Assembly (NCBI GenBank): GCA_963691815.1
Contig: OY829665.1
Span: 22,664,906 to 22,728,905 of the forward strand
Direction of reading: 5' to 3'
Source of the DNA: Echiichthys vipera
Lineage: Eukaryota; Chordata; Actinopteri; Perciformes; Trachinidae
DNA: 64,000 nt
How positions within the stretch are numbered: the stretch's first letter is position 1; every line of letters starts with the position of its first letter. The translations under genes were made by a program, and so were the position numbers. Of this stretch, positions 12,283 to 22,704 are shown in pieces. The notes beneath the pieces are model-generated. The model had not been told where the DNA came from and searched no databases. It saw only the letters and a program-made list of their open reading frames with translations.

Positions 12283-14735
12283 TTACTGCAGCAGTTTTGT
12301 CTTTAAGCATTGGGCTTTCCTCGAGAGTTGAGTCACATCCAATTCCATTACCACCTTTTGAATCACTTCGAAAGTGTAGCGGAGCTGTGGCGGGTACCTC
12401 AGATTCAATGAGTAAAAAAGTCCAAACAGCAAGGCTGTTGCGAGGGCCACATTATCCAGATCTTGAAGAACCACCACACCCTCGATGATGATGCCAACAT
12501 CAGAAAAGCCATCGCCTGGCGTTTCTCTGGTGACGTAGATTCCCACTGTCGTTTTCTCGATGGCACTCAGTGCAGTGGCCTCAGTCATGTCCTGGTTACA
12601 GATAAAACATTTCTTTTTAAAAAACAAATAAATACATGATCGCTTGTGAATGCAGCAATTCTAATGCTATAGTTTATTCAAACCCATGTAAACAGCATAG
12701 CAGATTACTACAGATTGTCTTGCTATGCTGCAATTCATATTCAATTTCTAAGAGAAAGAAGTTCTCTGGAATTTTTCTGGAAGTTTTTTTCATGTTCCTG
12801 GATGACTTATTAACCTGGACTTAGTCCAGGGTTGTATCCTGGTCCCAATTCTGCGAAAGAAGGCAAATTGACCTAAACAGTCCAAGTAGGATCATAGGGT
12901 TAACTTTAAAATGTAGCAAAGCCACAATCTACTCACAAAACACTCACCATGTACTCCTGCACCAAGACGTCGGGATTCTCATTCAGATAGATGCAGAGTC
13001 CTTTAATGAGGGACTCCCTTCCAGCATCAACGTCATCCTTAAGAATTATAACAAAGAAAATAGAGATATTTGAACTAAAAAACACAGAAGAAAGTAATCA
13101 AAGAAAAACTCTTTGACTTTTTTAAACAGCATGTGACACAAATATCTACAAAACATTAGAACCAGCCTTTTGGACCTGACCTTTATATCATCTCCAGAGA
13201 TGATAGATAGACAGCACTCACAGGTAAAGGGAGTTGAGCTTGGAAATGGATGCATATAAATATTTTCTGACTAATGCAATGCATAAACACTTTAGAGCTA
13301 AACAATCTAGAGTTAAAAAATCTTACTGTCATCATGGCAGCTACGTCTTTCAGCTTTTTGCCACGCTCCCCCGATTGCTTGGCAAACACTCTCAGTAGAC
13401 GCTCAGAAAGCAGGTCAAGCTGCGACAGAAACCTTGATTGTAGAGGCATGGTTGTGATGCGCTTAAATTCTGTGTTTATCTGGAACATAAAATTATTTTT
13501 ATATAAACAGCACAGTCCACAGATTTTAGAAGACCTTTCTACAACATCAAAACTACACCTGCCCGCCATATTATGGCGTGCACTTTGCATGGTTAATCAT
13601 CTGGGCTCTGCTATGGAATATTTGGAAACACATCCTAATAAAATCGAGCATTATTTTTTTTACAAATGAACACATTATCTATGACACAACTAGTCAGGGC
13701 ATCATTTGTTAAATTACCTCCATTGCATTAAAAAGAGCTGGCCATCTCTCTTGTACATTTATGACCATAGGAGCGTCAAAAATTACTTCTTGTCTTCTTA
13801 ATGCAAATGTTCTGTCCATTTTAGCTTTAATTGTCTCTCTGTTGTTGCGCTTCTTGACATCTGAAAGGAGTTCGACCCTCATCTTCTCCAGGGACTGGGC
13901 ACATTCTCCAAGTGGAAAAGAAGGGCAGTATTCCACTTCACCCCTCTTTGGTTTCTTAACGTCAAAAGCAGGGGAGCGTTTCTCAGCTGGCTTAAATTTC
14001 AAAGAATTCACACATACTTCAGGACATCCTACTTTACGGAGATGTGTGCGGTAGTTCGACAACTTGTATTTGAGGCTCATCTTCCATCCTTCATAGCCAG
14101 AGGGTGAGCCTTTTTCTTTTAAACATGGATGCTTCAAGATGAGTGCCTCTGCAACTTCTTCAAACTTACTGTCTTTGAGATAGACTGTGTACTTGACTAC
14201 CTCCTGGATCAACCCCTCTAATATGTCAGACTTCAGCTTTGGATCAGGTATCAGCAGCATCCCATTTTCCTTGAAAGCTACGTGGGCCTTCTCAAGCTTA
14301 ATTTCCGCATCGTATGTGAAACGGGGAACACAGAACAAATCTGGCCATGAAGCCCGTGATGACGTAGACTCTGGAGATGAAAGAATGACGGTGCTATCAC
14401 CAGAACAGGATGAGGTGTCATCCAGTGCACTCGTTGATGAAAAGGAGAAACTGTGTTCACCTTGGTCTGGAGGTTGGCAGGATATGTATACAACCTTGAG
14501 TGTTGCTTTGTGTTGTATTTCTTCCATTAAGGTTAAGTTAACAAACTCGTTGCCAAAAAGCGTGTCCATAAACTGTAGTCGGAAGGGTTCCATTATTTTA
14601 CACTGAGTCTTTATGTTAGTCTCTAGTTCAGCCACAGTTGAAGGCAGACCAGCAGAAAACATGACCCTCTGACTACTGTCTGGTCCAAGGATAACTCTGA
14701 GAACAGCTGGAGTTGTCATGGTCTCCCTTGACTGT
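12283..14735 (-). CDS. EnSpm accessory gene, PB1/SAMD3-like, four exons
   Basis: Four exons join in phase 0: 14735-13718 (ATG at 14719), 13479-13327, 13037-12948 and 12591-12283. All junctions are GT-AG (for example donor GTAAGA at 13326, acceptor TTCCAG before 13479). The product is 517 residues. The first 85 or so residues (VLRVILGP ... ATLKVVYIS) look like a PB1-type ubiquitin fold, followed by a Ser-rich stretch, a conserved central region (YEGWKMSLKYKLSNYR) and a C-terminal part starting NTEFKRITTMPLQS. This architecture is widespread in fish, where it is usually annotated sterile alpha motif domain-containing protein 3-like; I see no SAM domain itself. Sitting inside the element beside the transposase suggests it is element-borne. 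Its role is unknown; a DNA-binding or regulatory partner like plant TnpA is a guess. No stops or frameshifts are seen. Confidence 0.8.
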
Positions 14736-15430
14736 CTGTTAGGAAAGAATAAGGAAATGTAATTAGTATCAATCAAGAGGTATTGTTAATCAACAAAGCT
14801 CATCTTTTTCCAATAAAACACTAACAATCTGACAACTTAACTAAAAAAAACACCAGTAAGTGTGTACAGGGTTTCCCATGCAAATTAGTACGTGACAGCA
14901 GAGGATTTTTTTTTTTTGTGTGTGTTTTCCAACACAGTCAATTCCTTCATCACAGTCTGATCTATACATGAGTATATGTTGCCAATCCCATCACCATTTC
15001 ACACACAAACAAGGTTAAACAGAGTACAACAAACATATCCCAGTGATAACATTCAGAGGCTGAGGAGAACACAGGACAATACCAGAGGAGTGATGAAGTG
15101 CACTACAGGCTCAAAACATAATTGAAAAAGAGTGGTCTCTAGGGTTTCCATACATTCATTTTTAAAACTTTTAAGAGATGTACACAGCGGAGGCAAAAGA
15201 AGGATGAGAATTAAAGAGATGAAGAGGGGAAGAAAAGAGCAGATGGAACTGAGACAGGAGACGGAGGAGGAAAGAGATTGAGGGAAGTAAAGATAGGATA
15301 ATCAGAAAGGGGGAAAGATAAAGAAAAGAGATGAGGAGAGAAGATGAGAAGGAAGGAGCAGAACAGGAGGAAAGAAAGAGGTGGCCCACATCTATGCATG
15401 TTAAATGTAAAATAATAATTACAAACCATT
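14736..15430. other. Spacer between the two EnSpm genes
   Basis: No coding sequence. On the minus strand it would be an intron if the two genes share a transcript: a GTATGT donor lies at about 15470 and a TTCCTAACAG acceptor ends at 14736. A purine-rich stretch occupies 15190-15380. Confidence 0.5.
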
Positions 15431-18145
15431 TCAAAATCTAGACAGAATATACATACATTTTACATACCAGAACATACAGATTGATCTCTTCAAGGTCACC
15501 ATCCGCACACCCCCAACTACATAGGCAGCCAATGGATACTCATCAACCAGTTCGGATATTTCCACAAGAGCAAATTCTCGTGCTGGAGATGGAGTCAGCT
15601 GAAAGGCTCCATAATGCTCACAATACCATCCACACAACAGTTTCAACACAAAAAATAGTCTCTGCTGCAGGATACATATTTGATGGATTTCCCCAAATTC
15701 AGGCAAGCCACCCTCAGAACCATATGGCACTATCATACCTGGTCTGTAGTTTATTCCCTTGCTCCAAACATTTTTTGCAAGGTTTATTTCAGATACATCA
15801 GGATCTCTCTGTTTAAAAGCTTGAGCTAGCTCTTCCTTCAAAACATCTAATGGGACAGTGGATACATCCGATACATCGAGCACTGGTTTATCAATATTTG
15901 GAGATGACAAGTGATAGCCAATCATAATCTGATGTTTCACAGCCAGAGACAGAGGCACGTTTTTAAAGCAACTGGTGTGTTTTATAACTTTTTTAAAGAA
16001 ACTGTGCTTTGCCTCAAACCTGATGGTCCAAAGTCCCACAAGAGGCCCCAAAAGCTTTATCAGTTGTGGGTAATGTTCTATGTAGTGGTGTTTGGGCAGC
16101 AATCTTTTGTTAGGAAACACCTCTTGATACCTTTGTCGATGATCTGAAATTTTGCTCTCAAGGTAGGCGATAGACTCATCACTGTGAACTGGGGCAACCG
16201 CTAGCTCAACTATCTGTTTTAGATCCAACAAGACCTGCCATACTGGCTCATGTTCAGGAATACTGGGGCCAATTAGAAATGGGAGCAATCTTAACAAGCT
16301 CCAATTTTCATGGGCATTGCCCCCTATGGTTTTCCTGCTTGAAAGATTTTGTGGCAAAGTATGAGGCTTATTGGTTTTGTCTGTCCACTTGTATGGGAAA
16401 TGCAGAATGGAACTGTTTATATCACCCAAGGTGATATACTTCTTTGATATTAGTAATGTGAGGCAATGTGCTATTTCAACAGGCACAATGCCTTCAAAAA
16501 GATCATGAGCAATGTCAGGAGGGTAGCCACTGACAACGTGAAAATGAGACAGTGCTCCAGTAAAAGGACAGGCTCTTTTTACTCCAAATAAGCTACTGCC
16601 ACTATCCAACGCTGCTCTGACATGGGTTTCATGTGTTTCTTTTGTTCTGAGGCTAAAAGTTCCTGACCTTACCTCATGCAATTGAATATCTTTAGCTGGT
16701 GCTGTACAAAAACGACAGAAGTAGGGGCCTGTAAAGTTCTCCACAAAACCTGCTATTCCGTGTGCTCCTAAATTGTCAGCAGCAATAGTCTGCACTGTAC
16801 CCTTCAGTGTTTTGTTGAGTTGTGGGACAAAAATGCCCTCAACTTCCAAAGACCTCAGGTCGTGTATTAAGGGCTCTAAAACCTTTTCATAACCAAAAGA
16901 CTTTACAGCGTCAGTTTTACACAAAATGGCCAAAAAAATTGAGGATAAACTAGAATGAGACCCTGGGGGAAGATTACTTAGTACCCAATACACAGCACAA
17001 AGTTTGTGGGTTTTGCGGGAGGTGCCCAAAGGGTTACAGACCTCAAAGTCATCAGCATACAAAGTTATGGATAAACTTAGATCCTTCCCTGACAACAAAC
17101 CATTTTCCTTAAAATGCAGACCATCCTTGTAGGACCTGTACAGAATTTCTTTTCCAGTCTCTGTCTCCCTTTGTGTTTCGTGATGACTAACTATCTTATC
17201 TATAATATCTTTCCTACTCAGCAGCACTTGCAGGGATTCTAGGATGGGGACATACTGGAATGTTTTGTTCCCTTTTGCATCCAAAATATATTCAAGTGGT
17301 TCAACAACATTAAATTTTGCCTTGTAATATTGCTTACGTTGATATGCAGAACTCAAAGGTCCATTCTTCTCTATGGCCTTATTTAGAGGATTTGCTGAGC
17401 ACAGGGAGGAGATTATTTCATCTATGATAGCTCTGTCAACCTGGAGCTTGTGCTTCTGAAAAATGTCAACTACAATACCTTCAGCATGAGATTTTGAGAG
17501 ACAGCCAGTCACGTGGTGAAGTTCCACTAAAAAATCATTGATTGCTCTGCTTGGTACATGGGAAAAATGTTCTAATTTTAACAAAGCTGCTGCCAAACTG
17601 TGCTCGATTACATCTGGGAGGTCATTTAGAGCACCTGTACAGCTACCGGGTTGAGCATCCTCACCAATATCATCATCAGATGTATTTGAAGCAGATTCTG
17701 GAGGAGCAAGGGTTGCTGATGCTACAATTCCTGGTTTAAACTCTTTTGAGGAAAAGGACCTGTGTTTTCTGCTCTTGTGGGACTTAAAAGATCCTAGTAT
17801 GTTTGTCTGAAATTTGCAATCCAAGAACATACACGTCACAACCTCATTTTTCTTTAAATGTGCCTTAATGTGAGTCCAGTATTCCCTCTCAGCCACGAGA
17901 TCCTTACAAGGACACAAATGGCAACTAAATGTTAATTTCTCTGACTGATGACTACTAGTTTTAATATCATGACACCTATTCAAATGAATTAATAATGCAT
18001 TCCACGTTCTAAAAGTGCATGGGCAGCTTGCATGCACACATGGAATACGATTGTTATTACCATAATGTCTATGACTGACTCGATAGTGCTTCAGAATATG
18101 GGACCTACTTGGAAAAACTGAAGGGCAGGTCTTGCATTGCCACAT
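15431..18145 (-). CDS. EnSpm/CACTA Tnp2-like transposase with N-terminal C2H2 fingers
   Basis: Uninterrupted frame of 904 codons. The N-terminus has C2H2-type fingers: CKTCPSVFPSRSHILKHYRVSH (spacing C-x2-C-x12-H-x4-H), a second at about residues 36-58, and two more by residue 130, the likely DNA-binding part. The middle and C-terminus carry Tnp2-like motifs: LYADDFEVCNPLG, AADNLGAHGIAGF, HDLFEGIVPVEI and LWTIRFEAKHSFFKK. These hold the acidic residues expected of the RNase H-like core, though I cannot assign the DDE triad by eye. Upstream of the ATG the minus strand reads CTATGTTCCAG, a good acceptor, so the start codon lies in an exon preceded by a leader exon. It would cut at the CACTG ends. 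The last 11 or so codons may be intronic read-through beyond a GTATGT donor. Confidence 0.85.
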   Translation of the reverse strand: MWQCKTCPSVFPSRSHILKHYRVSHRHYGNNNRIPCVHASCPCTFRTWNALLIHLNRCHDIKTSSHQSEKLTFSCHLCPCKDLVAEREYWTHIKAHLKKNEVVTCMFLDCKFQTNILGSFKSHKSRKHRSFSSKEFKPGIVASATLAPPESASNTSDDDIGEDAQPGSCTGALNDLPDVIEHSLAAALLKLEHFSHVPSRAINDFLVELHHVTGCLSKSHAEGIVVDIFQKHKLQVDRAIIDEIISSLCSANPLNKAIEKNGPLSSAYQRKQYYKAKFNVVEPLEYILDAKGNKTFQYVPILESLQVLLSRKDIIDKIVSHHETQRETETGKEILYRSYKDGLHFKENGLLSGKDLSLSITLYADDFEVCNPLGTSRKTHKLCAVYWVLSNLPPGSHSSLSSIFLAILCKTDAVKSFGYEKVLEPLIHDLRSLEVEGIFVPQLNKTLKGTVQTIAADNLGAHGIAGFVENFTGPYFCRFCTAPAKDIQLHEVRSGTFSLRTKETHETHVRAALDSGSSLFGVKRACPFTGALSHFHVVSGYPPDIAHDLFEGIVPVEIAHCLTLLISKKYITLGDINSSILHFPYKWTDKTNKPHTLPQNLSSRKTIGGNAHENWSLLRLLPFLIGPSIPEHEPVWQVLLDLKQIVELAVAPVHSDESIAYLESKISDHRQRYQEVFPNKRLLPKHHYIEHYPQLIKLLGPLVGLWTIRFEAKHSFFKKVIKHTSCFKNVPLSLAVKHQIMIGYHLSSPNIDKPVLDVSDVSTVPLDVLKEELAQAFKQRDPDVSEINLAKNVWSKGINYRPGMIVPYGSEGGLPEFGEIHQICILQQRLFFVLKLLCGWYCEHYGAFQLTPSPAREFALVEISELVDEYPLAAYVVGGVRMVTLKRSICMFWYVKCMYILSRF

Positions 18146-18640
18146 TTACTCCATCACTGGAACATAGCACCATTCACTGTGGAAATGGAAACAAAGACGG
18201 ATTTAAGGTAGAGTTGGAGATCCTGGAAAACCAGTTCAAGCAGGTCACATTTTGAATATACACAGACAAAAGTCCAAGTTGTTTTCCTCAGACTTCTCCC
18301 CTAGAGAGCGCAAGAACACGCACTGCTTGTTCAGTGTTGGGTTCACATCAACTGATTGCAAAAGGTTAGATAAATGATAGTTATACTAAGAATGAATAAC
18401 AATAATAATAATTGCAGTAACTACAAGAGCAAATACAACATCCTTGTCTCACCACAAAAACTTGAGCCCATGATCCATCAGCTGACTCAGGATGATATGC
18501 GATCTTGAGTTTGTCTGTCACTCTGCAGCAAAACAGGAAACAAATAATCTAGGCATGACAAAACTGTATTTCAATAAACCCACATTAGATGTACACTCAT
18601 AGGCAACTGTATTAGGTACACTGCATAAACCATGGTAATA

Positions 18641-18731
18641 CCGTATTGACCCGAATATAGGACATCCTCGATTATAAGACGACCCCACTTTTTCACATAA
18701 TTTTCATCGTCCTATATTTGGGTCAATACGG
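18641..18731. mobile_element. 91-bp palindromic MITE with TA duplication
   Basis: Two 22-base arms beginning CCGTATTGACCC are inverted copies with one mismatch. They are flanked by TA on both sides (18639-18640 and 18732-18733). It lies inside the EnSpm element upstream of the transposase, so it is younger than that insertion or travels with it. TA duplication points to Tc1/mariner-like mobilisation. Confidence 0.8.
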
Positions 18732-18733
18732 TA

Positions 18734-19538
18734 TATCAAATAATTAATGTGAATATTGACTTCTCTGATGAGAACAGAGTTTTCATTATGCAAGTTAGGC
18801 AGCGGCAGACCATCCCGACATGATTATTGCCACCACTATTCAGGCAGAGCCGACGCACACCAGTTAATGTGTCCTTTTTAGTTTGAATTTCCTCTACTTC
18901 TGCTCGCTAGCTTAATGCCGCTGATGACATTAGCAGAGGCTGCTCGATGCCCTAATCTCACTGATGCTAACGTTACAGTCACGGTACAGTTAACACACAA
19001 TGTAACTGAACAGTCAGTTGGCAAACCAATTCAAACTTAAGAATAAAGTAGCGTCGCAAAGTTAGGTTGACTGTAACATGAACGGCTCTGCTCGAAAAAC
19101 TAATTCAAATGAAACATGGTGATAAATAAGCGCGAGCAAATAAGCTCACGGCACATATTTAACGTTAACGTTAGGTAGTGACTCTCAAGACATTAAACTA
19201 CATTTGGCTGAGATTTTGACAATATTTAATTAGAAAATCAAAACTTACCGACCGAATAATGGCGTGGAGTAGCACTTGAATATGACGTTGCGTTGCTTTC
19301 TTCTACCTGCGAAGCCCGCCATCCCAAATCGCGTGAGGCATCGCGATAATTAACATTGCAACTTTATTGATTTACTTTATCTCAACACGTTCCGAACACA
19401 TTCGTGTACCCACTCTGCATATTATGTAGTTTCTACACTATATAGTTATGTTTAACTTTAAAACATGAGGTCATTGTGTTAAACGCACCCAAGATGCTTA
19501 CATAAATCCAAGAGTTGGCCAGTCTCCTTTTTTCAGTG
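18734..19538 (-). promoter_or_regulatory. Likely promoter and leader side of the EnSpm element
   Basis: Right end of the element, upstream of both genes. It is richer in CpG near 19250-19340 (on the minus strand GGCGGGCTTCGCAGGTAGAAG), where a leader exon ending at a GTAGAAG donor is possible. No open frame is present. The promoter call is an inference from position. Confidence 0.35.
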
Positions 19539-19697
19539 TACGAGGAGACCCGCGGTGTGCTGAAGGTCTTCCTGGAGAACGTGATCCGTGATGCCGTCAC
19601 CTACACCGAGCACGCCAAGAGGAAGACGGTGACCGCCATGGATGTGGTGTACGCTCTGAAGAGGCAGGGCCGCACCCTGTACGGTTTCGGAGGTTAA
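19539..19697 (+). pseudogene. Histone H4, C-terminal half
   Basis: Begins with the repeated TAC codon and encodes Y-EETRGVLKVFLENVIRD to LYGFGG and a stop, the remaining 51 residues of H4. It is normal in sequence and has no start codon of its own in the right place. With 10287-10442 it adds up to 103 codons, the standard H4 length, so nothing but the transposon separates the halves. Confidence 0.95.
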
Positions 19698-19729
19698 ACC
19701 GATGACGACCTGACGGAACAAAACCCAAC

Positions 19730-19745
19730 GGCTCTTTTAAGAGCC
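19730..19745 (+). terminator. Histone 3' stem-loop of H4
   Basis: GGCTCTTTTAAGAGCC, the six-base-pair stem with four-base loop bound by SLBP at the 3' end of replication-dependent histone mRNAs, 33 bases after the stop. A purine-rich CTGAAGACA follows near 19757, as expected for the U7 snRNA pairing element. Confidence 0.95.
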
Positions 19746-20499
19746 ACACACTTGATCTGAAGACACGCTTCCTCTCCTCAGTCCCATCAAACTCCGTCAC
19801 CTCTGGTTCTTCACTGAACACAAAGTCCTAACTGTTGTTATTATAATATTACATAACACATAACATAGTACAGGCTGAACAGTATGGCATCATATTTGAC
19901 GCGCGCGTGTGTGGTCAGTTCTCCTTTCAGTAAACAATACACATTAAATTATAAGGACATTACATAAAAATACATAAATACCTAATAAGATACAAAGGCA
20001 CAGAGGAAAAAGACAATAAATAAGGCAAAAACAAATCCATGTAATGAACTTAATTTAATACGTGGACCATACTGTTATACATCTTTAACAAAGCTCATGT
20101 AACGTATCTGTGGTGTAATTACATTTGTTATTCATAATTTGGACAGACTCAAAATAGTTACGTAATTCAATTTTGAAGGGATTAAAGTTTGGTGGAGATT
20201 TGGAGGATTTAGCTTCATGGATATGATGCTTCCCTTGAAGAGTAGTAAGATTCAAATCCACTGTATTGTTTAGTTTTGGTTTTCATAACAGGAAGAAAGT
20301 CCAAACTGAAGGATCCAAATGAAACGGGTCATGACGATCACGGGACTAAAAGCCTGAAGTGGAAACAACACAGATCCATTGTCTCACATTTCTGTTCCAA
20401 GTGTTGCTGCGTTAGGAACAAAACAGTTTGTTCTGTTTAGTGAAAGATCCATTTGTCTCATTAATATTTGTTCTTATATTAACATTTGCATATTTAAAT

Positions 20500-20562
<63 letters not shown>

Positions 20563-21033
20563 GTATTTAGTGAGCATCCATATCTGTATCCTGTCTTTTT
20601 AAATGGATAATGTGTGGACACTGCTTGAGTTTGACATGCACACTGTTCCACAATTTCACGCCATACATTGAATTAAATGAGACATTTTTTATAATTTCAC
20701 ATGTGTAATCTGTACACTTGACGTTTTTAAATGTAATGATGTATTAGATTATATTTAGATTAAATTAACTGTTTGAAATTCCAACAGAACAAATACTTTT
20801 AGCATTTTTTACTTTAAAAAATAGAATGGTCAACATGTTTGTGTGTATTTATTTAATACGAACATGTCAAATTCATCAACAACATAAAAACAATAGAAAA
20901 CAAATAACCAACAGACAAAGCAGAATCTACTAAAGAAACTATGAAAAGAAAGAAAATAACAGTTACTTTCATTCCGTGCACAAAATATCAGAACAGATCA
21001 AATCCAAGCTCAGGTTCAGCTGAGAGTCTGAGG
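19746..21033. other. Spacer between H4 and H1, with (CA)n at 20502-20561
   Basis: No gene supported. A 60-bp CA microsatellite lies at 20502-20561. The rest is AT-rich. Confidence 0.7.
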
Positions 21034-21925
21034 GTTGAATCTAATCAAATCTGTACTTCTCAACATGGATGAAAGGACGTCTTCATTTCTACACGTTTGT
21101 GAAACGATACAACAGATAGAAAGAATAATAGTTGAAGGGGAATCTACTGTAAGATCCTACAAAGTAAAGTCACAAGTATTTAAGGAGAACGGAGCAAACA
21201 CTGGACAAAATCTAAGGAACAAATATTAATGAGACCAATTCATCTTTCACTGTTTCAAGTAGTTATGTGTAATAATGATATCTAATCAAATCTAGAAATA
21301 ATAATAATGAAATCTAGAAAGCACCTCAGCGTTAGAGACACATGAAAGTGTGTTTTCTGTATTTCCTTCTTCACTTTTCCAGCCAGAGAGCTGCAGGTCT
21401 CCACACAAACTGAAGCTGAGCACATTGATTTCACTCAGAATGTGACTTTATTTACATCTTTATCTCACACATCTTTCATTATGAACCTGTTGAATTGGGC
21501 TGGTAAATCTACACAGACACTCAATCTGGAACAGGAGTCTAACTGTCCAACAGGCCGAGGCACGGACCGTGTGTTTACCTCCACCGGAAAAGTCCTTTAT
21601 TCAAACGAAATAAATCACAATACTGCCGTTGTTTCGGTTTTGTTACATCCAGACACGTCTCTGCTAACTGCAACAACACTGAAACATGTGATACAGATCA
21701 CTTTTACACCCTTTCAGAGACCAAATGTGCAGTAAACTCGCCGCGAGTTGTCCAAAGTCAGCGTGTATCAGAGAGGTTTGAAGCCTCCTGAGATGAAATC
21801 AAAGAGTCCTTGTGACCAAACACGAGCTCAGTGTGGAGGGAAGGACCTTTTCTCGCTGCTACAGTAAAAACCGTGTTTTAAAAAGGTTATTTTATGTGAA
21901 TTTAATCCCCAAACTGTGGCGGAGA

Positions 21926-22010
21926 AAACACAAAAGTGTCGCCACATTTCGGCAGGGCGGCGGAGCGGCTGTGTGAGTTGACTCTCCACGGTTCTCACGT
22001 GCTTTATAAA
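21926..22010 (+). promoter_or_regulatory. H1 promoter: H1 box and TATA box
   Basis: The H1-specific box AAACACA lies at 21926-21932 within GAGAAAACACAAAAG. A TATAAA box lies at 22005-22010, 55 bases before the start codon. Both are expected for replication-dependent linker histone genes. Confidence 0.8.
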
Positions 22011-22064
22011 TCCGCCTCCTGCCCTCGGCTCAGTCACTCTCAGACGAACACAGCACACACGAAG

Positions 22065-22652
22065 ATGGCAGAAGAAGCTCCAGCAGTAGCTCCGGCGAAA
22101 GCCCCCAAGAAAGCCCCCAAGAAGAAGGCTGCTCCCCGCCCCAAGAGTAACGGACCCTCCCTCCCGAAGCTCATCCTCAGCGCCGTGGCTGAGTCCAAGG
22201 AGCGGAAAGGCATCTCTCTGTCCGCCATTAAGAAGTTTCTGGCCGCCAAAAACATCGACGTTGTTAAGTCCAACAAACGCATCAACTCCGCGGTGACTTC
22301 TCTGGTGACCAAAGGGACTCTGACGCAGACCAAAGGGACCGGGGCCTCCGGATCCTTCAAGCTCACCAAGGTCGAAAAGGCGGTCGCCAAACCAGCGGCG
22401 AAGAAAGTGGTGAAGAAAGCTCCCGTTAAAGCCAAGAAGCCCGCGGCGAAGAAAACCCCGGTGAAGAAACCTGCAGCCAAGAAAGCAGCAGCTAAGAAAC
22501 CGGCAGCCAAGAAGTCTCCGGTGAAGAAGGCGGTGAAAAAGCCTGCAGCCAAGAAGAGTCCCAAGAAGGTGGTCCCCAAAAAGGTGGTGAAGAAGACCTC
22601 TGTGAAGAAAGCTCCGGCAAAGAAAGCTGCAGCAAAGAAATCCAAGAAGTGA
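22065..22652 (+). CDS. Linker histone H1 (first copy)
   Basis: A 195-residue linker histone. The short Ala/Lys/Pro N-terminal tail leads into the winged-helix globular domain at about residues 27-100 (GPSLPKLILSAVAESKERKG ... TLTQTKGTGASGSFKLTK), which binds the nucleosome dyad. The C-terminal tail is a run of KKPAAKK/KKSPVKK repeats that compacts linker DNA. It is intron-less, with a stem-loop after the stop, as in the replication-dependent class. It differs from the second copy by a few residues, including an extra KKAP unit in the N-terminal tail. Long frames on the opposite strand are only shadows of its Lys-rich composition. Confidence 0.97.
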   Translation: MAEEAPAVAPAKAPKKAPKKKAAPRPKSNGPSLPKLILSAVAESKERKGISLSAIKKFLAAKNIDVVKSNKRINSAVTSLVTKGTLTQTKGTGASGSFKLTKVEKAVAKPAAKKVVKKAPVKAKKPAAKKTPVKKPAAKKAAAKKPAAKKSPVKKAVKKPAAKKSPKKVVPKKVVKKTSVKKAPAKKAAAKKSKK

Positions 22653-22688
22653 AGCAGCTCCTGAATGCAGCACTCCGGTGCATCTAAA

Positions 22689-22704
22689 GGCTCTTTTAAG
22701 AGCC
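22689..22704 (+). terminator. Histone 3' stem-loop of H1 (first copy)
   Basis: GGCTCTTTTAAGAGCC, 36 bases after the stop codon, followed by CACCACAG. Identical to the loop of every other histone gene here. Confidence 0.95.

Larger units (their letters stand above)
10442..19538 (-). mobile_element. CACTA/EnSpm-type DNA transposon inserted in H4 (9,097 bp)
   Basis: The left end reads CACTGAAAAAA and the right end is its exact reverse complement, 11 bases. The target duplication is TA: H4 reads TCTA before the element and TACGAG after it, and removing the element plus one TA restores the Ile-Tyr-Glu codons. CACTG termini, a Tnp2-like transposase and the size fit the CACTA/Mirage/Chapaev group. 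A 2-bp TA duplication is known for Mirage and is within the range for CACTA relatives. Both genes inside read leftward, opposite to H4. Intact ends, an intact duplication and open reading frames suggest a fairly recent, possibly autonomous copy. Confidence 0.9.

Noticed and set aside
18590..18632. A further Tc1-like inverted end (TATTAGGTACACT)
   Set aside because: Resembles the 32141 end but no partner end or interior is visible.
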